Of a stretch of 64,000 bases of DNA, positions 7,706-15,827 are shown one piece after another. The translations under genes were made by a program, and so were the position numbers. How positions within the stretch are numbered: the stretch's first letter is position 1; each line of letters opens with the position of its first letter. The notes beneath the pieces were generated by a model. That model was not told the origin of the DNA. It did not search any database and saw nothing but the letters and a program-made list of their open reading frames with translations. Origin of the DNA: Anaerolineaceae bacterium UBA5211 (GTDB lineage: Bacteria; Chloroflexota; Anaerolineae; Anaerolineales; Anaerolineaceae); contig DHVJ01000061.1 in assembly GCA_002412595.1 (NCBI GenBank), positions 2,105 to 66,104 on the forward strand, written 5' to 3'.

Positions 7706-8713
7706 ATGGAAAATAAGCGGTCCATAACTATCAGGGATGTCGCCAAGAGGGCGGGAGTATCCATCGCGACGGTTAGTCGTTATATCAATAAAACCGCGCC
7801 TGTATCCAAAGAAGTGGGCGAATCCATCCAAAGCTCCATGGAAGAGCTGGATTTCATTCCCAACTCCGCTGCCCGCAAACTAGCAAAAAATCAATTTTCC
7901 ACACTCGGCCTTTTATTATCAGATATAAAAGGCGATTTTTTTTCGGTACTGGTCAGCGAAATTGAAAAAGACGCCCGGGCAGCCGGTTTCGATATACTGA
8001 TTTCGATCAGCCGCGACAGCAACACCACAGCGAATTCGCTCCCCATCGGCCCGCAAAACACCGACGGCATGATCATTTTCGCCGACTGTGCCAGTGACAA
8101 CGATTTAAAATATTATTTTTTCAACCGCTATCCGGTGGTACTGATCTGCCGCACGGCCCCATTGGAAATCAACATTCCCAGTGTGGGCGTTGAGAATTTA
8201 CAGGCCACAAAAAACATTCTCCGGCATTTGGTTGAAGTCCACCACCGCAGCAAAATCGTGTTTTTGCGCGGGCTGCCCTCTCACGAAGATTCCAAGGTAC
8301 GCGAGATTGCTTACAAATCGGTATTAGCGGAAAATAATATTCCCTATCGATCAAACCTGGTTTCAGCCGGCAACTTTGACCGGGACTGTGCCTACGATTC
8401 CATTAAAAAGCTTATCCACAAACGGGAAAACTTTGACGCGGTTTTTGCCGGTGACGACGAAGCCGCCATTGGCGCGATGGCCGCTCTAACCGATGAGGGC
8501 ATCGACATTCCCGGCCAGGTTTCTGTAGTCGGGTTTGATGACCAAAGCATCGCTCCCTTTCTTAATCCCCCGCTGACCACCGTTCACGCTCCCTTTGGAG
8601 AAGTGGGCCGATTAGCAGTAGAAACATTAATCAAGCAGATCAATCATCATGCAGTTGATTCATTATCCATTATTCCATCCGAACTTGTTATTCGTCATTC
8701 CTGCGGTTGTTAA
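7706..8713 (+). CDS. LacI/GalR family transcriptional regulator
   Basis: 335 residues. The N-terminal helix-turn-helix and hinge (about residues 7-60) read ITIRDVAKRAGVSIATVSRY and later NSAARKLAKNQ; the rest is a periplasmic-binding-protein-like sugar sensor domain ending with FDDQSIAPFLNPPLTTV. Ligand cannot be read, but the gene heads a PTS/GH4 operon 105 bases downstream, so a phosphorylated sugar or disaccharide is likely. A perfect palindromic operator overlaps its own promoter, indicating autoregulation. The ATG follows an AT-rich leader with poor Shine-Dalgarno sequence. Confidence 0.93.
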   Translation: MENKRSITIRDVAKRAGVSIATVSRYINKTAPVSKEVGESIQSSMEELDFIPNSAARKLAKNQFSTLGLLLSDIKGDFFSVLVSEIEKDARAAGFDILISISRDSNTTANSLPIGPQNTDGMIIFADCASDNDLKYYFFNRYPVVLICRTAPLEINIPSVGVENLQATKNILRHLVEVHHRSKIVFLRGLPSHEDSKVREIAYKSVLAENNIPYRSNLVSAGNFDRDCAYDSIKKLIHKRENFDAVFAGDDEAAIGAMAALTDEGIDIPGQVSVVGFDDQSIAPFLNPPLTTVHAPFGEVGRLAVETLIKQINHHAVDSLSIIPSELVIRHSCGC

Positions 8714-8755
8714 TTTTATTTATAAGGAGGGAAAATATTTATAAGCTAAATCAAT

Positions 8756-8765
8756 TTACCGGTAA
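8756..8765. promoter_or_regulatory. Possible second operator before the PTS genes
   Basis: TTACCGGTAA, a 10-bp palindrome with central CCGG, in the leader between the regulator and EIIC. It resembles, but is not spaced like, the operator at 7655-7668. Low confidence as a binding site. No clear separate promoter was found in this 105-base leader, so read-through from the regulator promoter is likely. Confidence 0.3.
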
Positions 8766-8818
8766 GCCTAACTGTAATAGAAACCAACATCATTATAAAT
8801 TTGAAAGGAGTTTTATCT

Positions 8819-10114
8819 ATGTCACCCGAAAAGAAAAAGAAAAACTGGGCAGATTCCATGACCGATATAATGGAAAAAATGGCGCCAATCTTCGATCAGC
8901 CCATTCTGGCTTCCATCCGCGATGGTTTCGTGGCCATGATGCCAATCCTGATTGTAGGAGCTTTAGTATTAATTATCCTGCAATTCCCGCTGTGCTTCAA
9001 AGATGATCCATCCTGCTATTTAGAGGCGCACCTGCCGGAAAACATTTCAGCCACGCTTTGGAATGTCTTTAATGTCACATATGGTTTGTTATCCATCTAT
9101 GTGCTCATGTCCATCGCCTACGCGTTATCACGCCGCCGTGGTCTGGATCCCTTAATGCCCGTTCTTTTCTCCTTCCTGTCCTACATTCTGGTTGCAACTC
9201 CGGAATTGGTCAATGGCGAAGCAGGCAATTACTTGGACAGCTCTGGCTTGTTCACAGCAATGGTCATCGCGGTAATAACTGTCGAGGTGTATCGCTTCTT
9301 TATTCAGAAGAATATCGTTATAAAGATGCCGGATGGCGTTCCACCAGCGATTTCCAATGCTTTTGCCGCTTTGATCCCTTGTGCCGCAATCGCGTTTGGT
9401 TGGTGGCTGATCCGCTTTGTATTGAACTTTGACCTCGCCAATGGCCTCTTCAAAGTATTAGGCGCAATTGTTCCAGCCGCATCCACTTACGCCGCTGCCG
9501 CTATCGCAGAAACCTTCCACGCATTCTTGTGGACCATGGGTATCCACGGCGACATGACCATTGGCATTGCCCTGCAACCTGTTTGGCAAGCGAACCTGGC
9601 CGCCAATGTAAAAGCCGTGGCCGAAGGTCTAGCCCCCACCGCTATCTACACCGAGCAATTCCGCTCCTTCGTAGTACCTGGCGGTTCCGGCGCCACTCTG
9701 CCGCTGGCTTTCTACTTCACCCGCTCCAAATCAGAACGCCTGCGCCGCGTTGGTTGGTTGGGTATCTGGCCCGGTATCTTTAACATCAATGAACCGATCA
9801 CCTTCGGCGCCCCGATTATCTTCAATCCCATCCTGGGCCTCCCGTTCATCCTGATCACTTTCTTGAACACCACTGTGGCATACCTGGCAACCTCTTCCGG
9901 TCTGGTCAGCCCCACTTTTATTGCCGGTCCGTGGACGCTGCCCGCACCCATCCTGATGTTCCTGGAAACGGGGTATGATTGGCGAGCCATTATCCTGGCC
10001 ATCCTCACCGAGTTCGTCATTCCAGGTATTATCTGGTTCCCCGCCTTCAAGGCTTGGGAAGCAGAAGTACTCCAAAAAGAAGAAGCAGGCGTCAAAAAAC
10101 CAGTCGCTGCTTAA
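8819..10114 (+). CDS. PTS EIIC, lactose/cellobiose family permease
   Basis: 431-residue integral membrane transporter that imports and phosphorylates a beta-glucoside or similar sugar together with EIIB and EIIA encoded further down. About ten hydrophobic segments. Family-specific stretches: PDGVPPAISNAFAALIP, TMGIHGDMTIG and the substrate-site motif FNINEPITFGAPI. The ATG at 8819 has AAAGGAG 8 bases upstream, which is preferred over a TTG six codons earlier. Here the three PTS proteins are separate genes scattered through one operon rather than adjacent. Confidence 0.95.
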   Translation: MSPEKKKKNWADSMTDIMEKMAPIFDQPILASIRDGFVAMMPILIVGALVLIILQFPLCFKDDPSCYLEAHLPENISATLWNVFNVTYGLLSIYVLMSIAYALSRRRGLDPLMPVLFSFLSYILVATPELVNGEAGNYLDSSGLFTAMVIAVITVEVYRFFIQKNIVIKMPDGVPPAISNAFAALIPCAAIAFGWWLIRFVLNFDLANGLFKVLGAIVPAASTYAAAAIAETFHAFLWTMGIHGDMTIGIALQPVWQANLAANVKAVAEGLAPTAIYTEQFRSFVVPGGSGATLPLAFYFTRSKSERLRRVGWLGIWPGIFNINEPITFGAPIIFNPILGLPFILITFLNTTVAYLATSSGLVSPTFIAGPWTLPAPILMFLETGYDWRAIILAILTEFVIPGIIWFPAFKAWEAEVLQKEEAGVKKPVAA

Positions 10115-10132
10115 TTCAAGAAATACAAATCA

Positions 10133-10159
10133 AAGGGGATGTGAAATTCACATCCCCTT
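10133..10159 (+). promoter_or_regulatory. Intra-operon hairpin between EIIC and GH4 genes
   Basis: Arms 10133-10145 and 10147-10159 are perfectly complementary (AAGGGGATGTGAA and its reverse complement). No T-tract follows, so it is more likely an mRNA stability or attenuation element lowering downstream expression relative to the transporter than a full terminator. Confidence 0.6.
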
Positions 10160-10178
10160 CATTAACAATAGAGGCCAA

Positions 10179-11582
10179 ATGAAAATAACTTTTATCGGCG
10201 CTGGGGGTGTGAGAACCCCACTGGTGATCCAAAGCATCCTCAATTTCCAGGACCGCTTGCCTCTGGACACTGTCTGCATGATGGATATCGATCCGGAGCG
10301 GTTGGAATTAATCAAACTGGCCTGCAAGCCGCGTTTAGCCAAAGGCGCAAAATTCAACATCGAGTGGACCACCGATGCCCGCAAAGCTATCCGGGGTGCG
10401 GATTTCATCGTTACCACATTCCGTGAAGGTTCATTGGAATCACGGGTTATTGATGAGCAGGTGCCTTTAAAGTACGGTGTGCTCGGACAGGAAACCACCG
10501 GGCCGGGTGGTTTTGCCATGGCACTGAGAACCGTACCCGTTATCCTGCGATATGTCGAACTGATCAAAGAATTAGCCCCGGATGCCTGGTTGTTGAACTT
10601 CACCAACCCGGCCGGAATTCTGACAGAAGCCATCACACGCGTGGCCGGTTTCGAACACGCAGTGGGTATTTGCGATAATCCTTCCGCCATGATGCGGGCT
10701 GCAGCTGACTTCGTCCAGACAGATCCTGATAACTTATTTCCTGAATACTACGGCCTGAACCATTTGGGTTGGATGCGTGCCATTTATTTAAACGGTAAAA
10801 ACCTTGTGCCGGAAATTCTGCAAAGCATGCAAGCTTCCGGCAAAACGGTCGAGCACCTGCCTTTTGACGTCAATGAAATCGCGGCCTCGGGTACCATTCC
10901 CAATGAGTATGTTTATTTTTATTACTACCCGAAAAAATCTGTTGAAAATTTGTTAAAGTCAGGGCAGAGCCGCGCGCTTCAAATTCTCCCCTTTAACCAA
11001 CAGCTGTATGCCAGCCTGAAACGCATTCGGGACGAGGAAGACAGCCCGGATAAAATCGAAGAAATTTATTTGCATTACCTAGATCAGCGCCAAAGCACCT
11101 ATATGACGCTGGAGACGGGTCATGACGCAGCCGGCGAGTCCACTGCGCAAAAACCGCCGGAAAAATTAGAAGTCAAACAAGCTATGGATGAATCCGCCGA
11201 AGGATATTCAGCGGTGGCTTTGAATGTAATTGAGGGCCTGACCAGCGACCCCAAGATCATGATCCTAAATGTACCCAATCGCGGCGCCATCAGCGGCATG
11301 GCAGAGGACGATGTCATTGAAACCACTTGTCTGGTAGGCAACGGTGTAGTGCGTCCCTTCGCTATTGGCAGTATCCCGGATGCGGATTTGGGATTAATGA
11401 AATCCGTAAAAGCCTATGAACGATTAACGATCCAGGCGGCTGTAAAGGATTCCTACACCGATGCATTAAAAGCACTCACATTGCATCCCCTGGTACCGGG
11501 ATATGAAATGGCTAAAGTAATCTTAGATGATTATCTCGCCCAACACGGTGATTACTTCCCGAAATTAATAAATGAACGCTGA
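10179..11582 (+). CDS. Glycoside hydrolase family 4 enzyme (6-phospho-glycosidase-like), copy 1
   Basis: 467 residues. GH4 enzymes cleave (usually 6-phosphorylated) glycosides with NAD+ and a divalent metal through oxidation at C3 and elimination. Visible: N-terminal Rossmann start FIGAGGVRTPLVI, LGQETTGPGGFAMALRTVP, metal-site Cys165 in GICDNP and His195 in GLNHLGW. The start is the ATG at 10179 (GAGG upstream); the frame is open further back, but that part overlaps the EIIC gene and lacks family similarity. The protein is slightly long for the family (usually 420-450), with an acidic insert near residues 280-320. Likely hydrolyses the sugar phosphate delivered by the PTS. Confidence 0.93.
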   Translation: MKITFIGAGGVRTPLVIQSILNFQDRLPLDTVCMMDIDPERLELIKLACKPRLAKGAKFNIEWTTDARKAIRGADFIVTTFREGSLESRVIDEQVPLKYGVLGQETTGPGGFAMALRTVPVILRYVELIKELAPDAWLLNFTNPAGILTEAITRVAGFEHAVGICDNPSAMMRAAADFVQTDPDNLFPEYYGLNHLGWMRAIYLNGKNLVPEILQSMQASGKTVEHLPFDVNEIAASGTIPNEYVYFYYYPKKSVENLLKSGQSRALQILPFNQQLYASLKRIRDEEDSPDKIEEIYLHYLDQRQSTYMTLETGHDAAGESTAQKPPEKLEVKQAMDESAEGYSAVALNVIEGLTSDPKIMILNVPNRGAISGMAEDDVIETTCLVGNGVVRPFAIGSIPDADLGLMKSVKAYERLTIQAAVKDSYTDALKALTLHPLVPGYEMAKVILDDYLAQHGDYFPKLINER

Positions 11583-11633
11583 AGTGATAGCAAGATGATG
11601 ACTAGTTTTAAATATTCTAATAAGAGGTGAAAT

Positions 11634-11981
11634 ATGGCAGAAGAGAAAAAAACTCGAGTACTCATGGTTTGCGCGATGGGTATGTCGTCCAGCTTGATTG
11701 AGGCTAAAACAGCCAAAGCAGCTGAAGCAGCCGGCGTGCCTTTTGAATTAAAAGCGATTGAGACAGCTGAAATGGGGCGTTGGGATTTTTCTGAAAATCC
11801 GATGGATATTGTGTTGGTTGCTCCACAGGTCAGATTCAAGAAAAAGGCCATTGAACAAGCCGCCGGACCTTATGGAACCATCGTTTTAAATATCGACACA
11901 ATTGCTTACGGCATGATTGACGGTGAAGCCATTTTCAATCAAGTCATGGAAGCCATCAAAGAACGCGACGCCGGAAAATAA
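11634..11981 (+). CDS. PTS EIIB, lactose/cellobiose family
   Basis: 115-residue cytoplasmic phosphocarrier. The phospho-accepting cysteine is Cys13 in LMVCAMGMSSSL, the classic P-loop of EIIB-cellobiose. Also typical are VLVAPQVRFKKK and the C-terminal helix. It passes phosphate from EIIA to sugar bound by EIIC. An AGAGGTG ribosome site precedes the ATG. It lies between the first GH4 gene and the unrecognised membrane protein in the same operon. Confidence 0.95.
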   Translation: MAEEKKTRVLMVCAMGMSSSLIEAKTAKAAEAAGVPFELKAIETAEMGRWDFSENPMDIVLVAPQVRFKKKAIEQAAGPYGTIVLNIDTIAYGMIDGEAIFNQVMEAIKERDAGK

Positions 11982-12022
11982 TTTTTAACAAAACGAACAT
12001 CTAAGCAGAAAGGAAAATTTGC

Positions 12023-12868
12023 ATGACACTAAAGGGATTGTTGGTTGTTGCCAGCGGTTTTATTTTCATCTTTTCATCGGGTATTCCCATGAATATGATC
12101 AGCCGCTTTCGACCTGATTACAAGCGGGAAGCTACTTATTGGGGCATGGGTATCTGGGCCATCACATTTTTTTTAAGCACCTTCCTGCAAAAGTTCATTA
12201 TGCAAATTGTTACAGGCGGTCAAACCAATGCCATCAACTCCAGCATCATTTCCTATTTCGCCGGGGATGTCATCACCACGCTCTTGTTACAGCTCGGAAT
12301 GTTTTATTTCCTAAAGAGCCGCCTGGATAAAAACGAGGATATTGATAGCAACGGCCTGGCGCTGGGTTTTGGTATTGGCATGATCGCACATGTTTTTACC
12401 GGACTGAACGAAATTGGTATTGGTTTTAATATTATTTTCAGCCATGGCGGTGAAAACCTGGCAGCAGGAAGTGTTCAAGCTGCTACAATTACTCAAATTG
12501 CTCAAGCCAGCATCTCAAATTTATTCACCACATCTTTATCAACTATCCTCTTCCGGGTTGCATTACTGACAATCAGTGCAGTACAAGGGTATTTAGTCGC
12601 TTGTGCAATCAAGGGCAACAAAAAGCGGTTTTGGGCCGGCATTATTCTCTACATAGTCTTTACCTGGGGTGCCTCTTTATTGGAGTTGGTCCTGGGTGAA
12701 GGAAACACCGGCCAGACTCTGGGAGTGACCTCAACATTAACTTCCGTTGTAACGTCCATTTACTACCTCGCGACAACTTACTTCAGTTATCGCTGGTTAG
12801 CTAAAGAATTGCAATCATCCAATCCTAAAAAATACAATAAAAGGAGCATCAAGAATGGTACAAAGTAA
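12023..12868 (+). CDS. Unrecognised polytopic membrane protein in the PTS operon
   Basis: 281 residues with about seven hydrophobic segments: an N-terminal one with GIPMNMISRF, then spans near residues 45-60, 75-92, 110-140, 165-190, 205-225 and 235-250. The C-terminus is basic and Asn/Ser/Lys-rich. A central stretch GFGIGMIAHVFTGLNEIGIG has conserved-looking Gly, His and Glu. I do not recognise the family; a transporter accessory, sensor or intramembrane enzyme are all possible. The AAAGGA site upstream supports the ATG. It ends by overlapping the start of the SUMF gene by 14 bases, so the two are probably translationally coupled. Confidence 0.75.
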   Translation: MTLKGLLVVASGFIFIFSSGIPMNMISRFRPDYKREATYWGMGIWAITFFLSTFLQKFIMQIVTGGQTNAINSSIISYFAGDVITTLLLQLGMFYFLKSRLDKNEDIDSNGLALGFGIGMIAHVFTGLNEIGIGFNIIFSHGGENLAAGSVQAATITQIAQASISNLFTTSLSTILFRVALLTISAVQGYLVACAIKGNKKRFWAGIILYIVFTWGASLLELVLGEGNTGQTLGVTSTLTSVVTSIYYLATTYFSYRWLAKELQSSNPKKYNKRSIKNGTK

Positions 12869-13508
12869 AGTTCCTCTGTTTGTCTGCGGTAAAGACAATC
12901 GACCCATGGTAAAAGTTCCGGCGGGTGAATTTTTATTTGGAGAGGATCAGGAAAAAGCTGAAACCAAAGAATTTTATATCGACCTCTATCCCGTCACCAA
13001 CGCAGATTACAAAAAATTTATCGATGCAACCGGGCACCCTGAACCGGCTTCCTGGCGCAAAGGCAGCTGGCCGGAAGGCAAGGAAAACCACCCGGTGGTT
13101 GAAGTCAACTGGGAAAGCGCTACCGCCTACGCGGAATGGGCCGGCAAACGCCTGCCCACCGGCGAAGAATGGGAAAAAGCCGCACGCGGCACTGATGGGC
13201 GCACCTGGCCCTGGGGCAACGATTTCGACCGCGACAAATGCAACACTTTCTCCGGCGATACTACTCCAGTAGGCCAGTATTCCCCTGAAGGCGACAGCCC
13301 TTACGGCTGCCAAGATATGGCCGGCAATGTGTGGGAATGGATCGGCGGCGGTAAACCCTCGCAACTGCGCGCCCCCCTGCGCGGCGGCGACTGGCTGGAC
13401 GGCGCCGAAGAAGCACAAACCTTCTTTGTGCGCATGCATACACCGCACCGCAAAAATCCTTTCGTGGGTTTCCGGTGCGCGGCGGACTCCGCTGAGCCGA
13501 TGGAATAA
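12855..13508 (+). CDS. SUMF/FGE-fold protein lacking the catalytic cysteines
   Basis: 217 residues with the formylglycine-generating-enzyme fold from residue 18 to the end: VKVPAGEFLFGED, YPVTNADYKKFIDATG, HPVVEVNWESATAYAEWAGK, RLPTGEEWEKAARG and GNVWEWIGGG. In true FGE the RGGS segment is followed by two active-site cysteines. Here the corresponding text is RGGDWLDGAEEAQTFFVR, with no cysteines, so sulfatase activation by the known mechanism is unlikely. No sulfatase is in the window. AGGAG precedes the ATG. Probably a binding or another oxidase-like role of the fold, possibly sugar or lectin-like recognition. Its place inside a PTS operon is unusual. Confidence 0.88.
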   Translation: MVQSKVPLFVCGKDNRPMVKVPAGEFLFGEDQEKAETKEFYIDLYPVTNADYKKFIDATGHPEPASWRKGSWPEGKENHPVVEVNWESATAYAEWAGKRLPTGEEWEKAARGTDGRTWPWGNDFDRDKCNTFSGDTTPVGQYSPEGDSPYGCQDMAGNVWEWIGGGKPSQLRAPLRGGDWLDGAEEAQTFFVRMHTPHRKNPFVGFRCAADSAEPME

Positions 13509-13534
13509 GCGGAAAAATCGATTTAAAGCAGCAT

Positions 13535-14149
13535 ATGGAAAAAACAACGCAGCTCACCCTGGTCAGGCACGCTGAGACAACCATGATCTCCGAAAACCGC
13601 ATCCACGGCCATACCGACGCACCTTTATCGGCAGCGGGATTGCGCGACACACAAAAAACGGCGGATTATTTTCGCGGTCAGGAATTTGATGTCCTGTATG
13701 CCAGTTCACTCGGCCGTGCCATGCGCACCGCGGAGGTTATCGGGAACGCAATCCATTTAGAGCCCATCCCGGTGGATAAGTTGCGGGAACGTTATTACGG
13801 GCAATTGGAAGGGAAACCGCTGGATCGCTTTGAACCGGATGGCAGCGGCCCCTGGTATTTTCGCCCTTATGTAAACCTGGCACTGCATTTTAGCGGTGAA
13901 AGCGAAGCGCATTTTGTGGCGCGCGTGCTGGAAGGCACACAGGAAATTATTGATAAGCATGCTAACCAGCACATCATGCTGGTAATTCATTGGGGAATCC
14001 TGGGGATTCTCTCGCAATACTTTCAAGGGTTAGATGTGAAAGAATGGCGAGTAATTGGACCCTGGACAGCCTGCGGCATCAGCGAGTTCGAACTCAAAGA
14101 CGGCCGCTGGCAGGTTAACCGCATGAATGACGGCCGTCATTTAAATTAG
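13535..14149 (+). CDS. Histidine phosphatase (phosphoglycerate-mutase-like)
   Basis: 204-residue member of the branch-1 histidine phosphatase superfamily. The catalytic phosphohistidine motif is LVRHAET near residue 10. Other family elements are PLSAAGLRDTQ, YASSLGRAMRTAEV and a second catalytic His in LVIHWGILG. A dephosphorylating role on a small phosphorylated metabolite is most likely; in this operon a sugar phosphate is an attractive candidate (inference). The ribosome site before the ATG is weak. It follows the SUMF gene by 26 bases and precedes EIIA by 30. Confidence 0.88.
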   Translation: MEKTTQLTLVRHAETTMISENRIHGHTDAPLSAAGLRDTQKTADYFRGQEFDVLYASSLGRAMRTAEVIGNAIHLEPIPVDKLRERYYGQLEGKPLDRFEPDGSGPWYFRPYVNLALHFSGESEAHFVARVLEGTQEIIDKHANQHIMLVIHWGILGILSQYFQGLDVKEWRVIGPWTACGISEFELKDGRWQVNRMNDGRHLN

Positions 14150-14179
14150 AAAATACAGTTCAAAAAGGAAATTAAGAAT

Positions 14180-14545
14180 ATGACCGATTTTAATGAATGG
14201 GAGCAAACTCTGTTCCAATTGATCCTGCACGCCGGCAGCGCCCGCAGTTTTGCCAAAGAAGCTGCTGAATATGCCGAAAATTGCCAGTGGGAAGAAGCGG
14301 AAGAAAGCCTGCAGCAGGCCAACGACGAGCAGACCCAGGCGCACAAGATCAACACCTCCATCATCACCAAAGCCGCGCGCGGCGAAGACGTGCCTTTCTC
14401 CGTGCTGCTGGTGCACTCCCTCGACCTGCTGATGCTGGCCTGGGCCGAGATTGATAACACCGAACAAGTGATTCGGATGAACAAGCGAATTGAAGCCCTT
14501 GAGAAAGAAGTGGCAAAATGTCAAAATCAACAATCGAAAAAATAG
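14180..14545 (+). CDS. PTS EIIA, lactose/cellobiose family
   Basis: 121-residue all-helical phosphocarrier. The phosphorylated histidine is His79 in LLVHSLDLLMLA, and Asp82 matches the metal-binding Asp of the family trimer. The usual second half of the motif (HAQDHLM) is altered to HSLDLLM. The N-terminal helices have HAGSARSFAKEA and QWEEAEESLQQAND as expected. AAAGGAA precedes the ATG. It overlaps the next GH4 gene by 28 bases, implying translational coupling. Confidence 0.93.
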   Translation: MTDFNEWEQTLFQLILHAGSARSFAKEAAEYAENCQWEEAEESLQQANDEQTQAHKINTSIITKAARGEDVPFSVLLVHSLDLLMLAWAEIDNTEQVIRMNKRIEALEKEVAKCQNQQSKK

Positions 14546-15813
14546 CGGTCATCGGGGGCGGCAGCACATACACCCCTGAATTGATCGACGGCTTTATCCA
14601 GCACGAAGCGGACCTGCAAGTTGATGAAATTGCGTTATACGATATCGACGAAGAACGCCTGAACGTGGTGGGCGGCATGGCCCAGCGCCAGGTCAAGTAT
14701 GCCGAGCTGGACACCAAGGTCACGCTCAACCTGGAACGCCCCAAAGCGGTGGACGGCGCCAAATTCGTGCTATCCTCCATGCGCATCGGCCACATGGCCG
14801 CGCGCATCCTGGACGAAAAGATCCCGCTGAAATACAACGTGATCGGCCAGGAAACCACCGGCCCCGGCGGAACTTTCAAAGCTTTCCGCACCATTCCGGT
14901 CACACTGGATATTGCCAAGGACATGGAAAAATACGCACCGGAGGCCTGGTACATAAACTTCACCAATCCGTCCGGCATTATGACCGAAGCGATCCTGAAG
15001 CATACCAACCTGAATGTTGTGGGCTTATGCAACAATCCCATCAACACCATCGCGGCCATGGCGGAAGCCTTCCATGTGGAACCTAAAGATGTGTTCCTGG
15101 AATGGATGGGACTCAACCATGTCAATTGGGTGCGCAAGGTTTACATCAAGGGCGAAGACGTCACCCAGCAATTGATCGACAACCTGGAAAAAATGGTGGA
15201 CATTGAAGAGATGCCCAAGATCGACCCCGACCTGGTGCGCACACTGGGCGTGATGCCGACCTACTACCTGCAATATTACTACTTCCATCCCCAGCGCCTG
15301 GCGGAAGCCAAAGCGGCTGAGAAGTCGCGCGGAGAGGTGGTGCTGGAAGTTGAAAAAGAGCTGCTGAAGAAATACGCCGACCCGAAAGTGCTGGTCAAAC
15401 CGCCCGAGTTGGCCCAGCGCGGCGGCGCGCGCTATTCCGAAGCGGCTGTGAACCTAATCATGTCCCTGATGCTCGATCGCCGCGATGTTCAAATCGTAGT
15501 AGCCCGCAACGGCAACTGCATCCCGGATTTGGATCCGGACGTATCTGTGGAAGTGCCCTGCGTGGTGGGCGCGCACGGCGTGACCCCGCTCAGCATGGGG
15601 CGCCTGCCCGAATCCATCCGCGCACTGTGCCAGCAAGCCAAGTCCTGGGAATCCGCCACGGTGAAAGCCGCGGTGAGCGGTTCGCGCCGTGACGCCTATC
15701 TGGCCATGCTGCAAAACCCACTGGTTCCGGATTATCCCACCGCAGTCAAACTGGTGGATGAAATGTTGGAAGCTCATAAACAGTATCTGCCGCAATTCTT
15801 TAAAAACGAATAA
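14518..15813 (+). CDS. Glycoside hydrolase family 4 enzyme, copy 2
   Basis: 431 residues. NAD+-binding start AVIGGGSTYTPELIDG, the GH4 signature IGQETTGPGGTFKAFRTIP, NFTNPSGIMTEA, metal-site Cys171 in GLCNNP and His201 in GLNHVNW. It has the normal family length. In pattern it resembles 6-phospho-beta-glucosidases, but anomer and sugar specificity cannot be assigned safely. The ATG lies inside the end of the EIIA gene. With copies 1 and 3 it makes three GH4 enzymes in one operon, differing around the active site, so they probably act on different linkages or on different steps of one pathway. Confidence 0.93.
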   Translation: MSKSTIEKIAVIGGGSTYTPELIDGFIQHEADLQVDEIALYDIDEERLNVVGGMAQRQVKYAELDTKVTLNLERPKAVDGAKFVLSSMRIGHMAARILDEKIPLKYNVIGQETTGPGGTFKAFRTIPVTLDIAKDMEKYAPEAWYINFTNPSGIMTEAILKHTNLNVVGLCNNPINTIAAMAEAFHVEPKDVFLEWMGLNHVNWVRKVYIKGEDVTQQLIDNLEKMVDIEEMPKIDPDLVRTLGVMPTYYLQYYYFHPQRLAEAKAAEKSRGEVVLEVEKELLKKYADPKVLVKPPELAQRGGARYSEAAVNLIMSLMLDRRDVQIVVARNGNCIPDLDPDVSVEVPCVVGAHGVTPLSMGRLPESIRALCQQAKSWESATVKAAVSGSRRDAYLAMLQNPLVPDYPTAVKLVDEMLEAHKQYLPQFFKNE

Positions 15814-15827
15814 TTACTGGAGAAAAG

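Noticed and set aside
8407..8417. TTATCCACAA, a DnaA-box-like match
   Set aside because: Single copy inside the LacI-type coding sequence with no cluster; not evidence of an origin.
9975..10178. Longer start for the first GH4 protein
   Set aside because: Overlaps the EIIC gene, and family similarity begins exactly at the ATG at 10179, which has a ribosome site.
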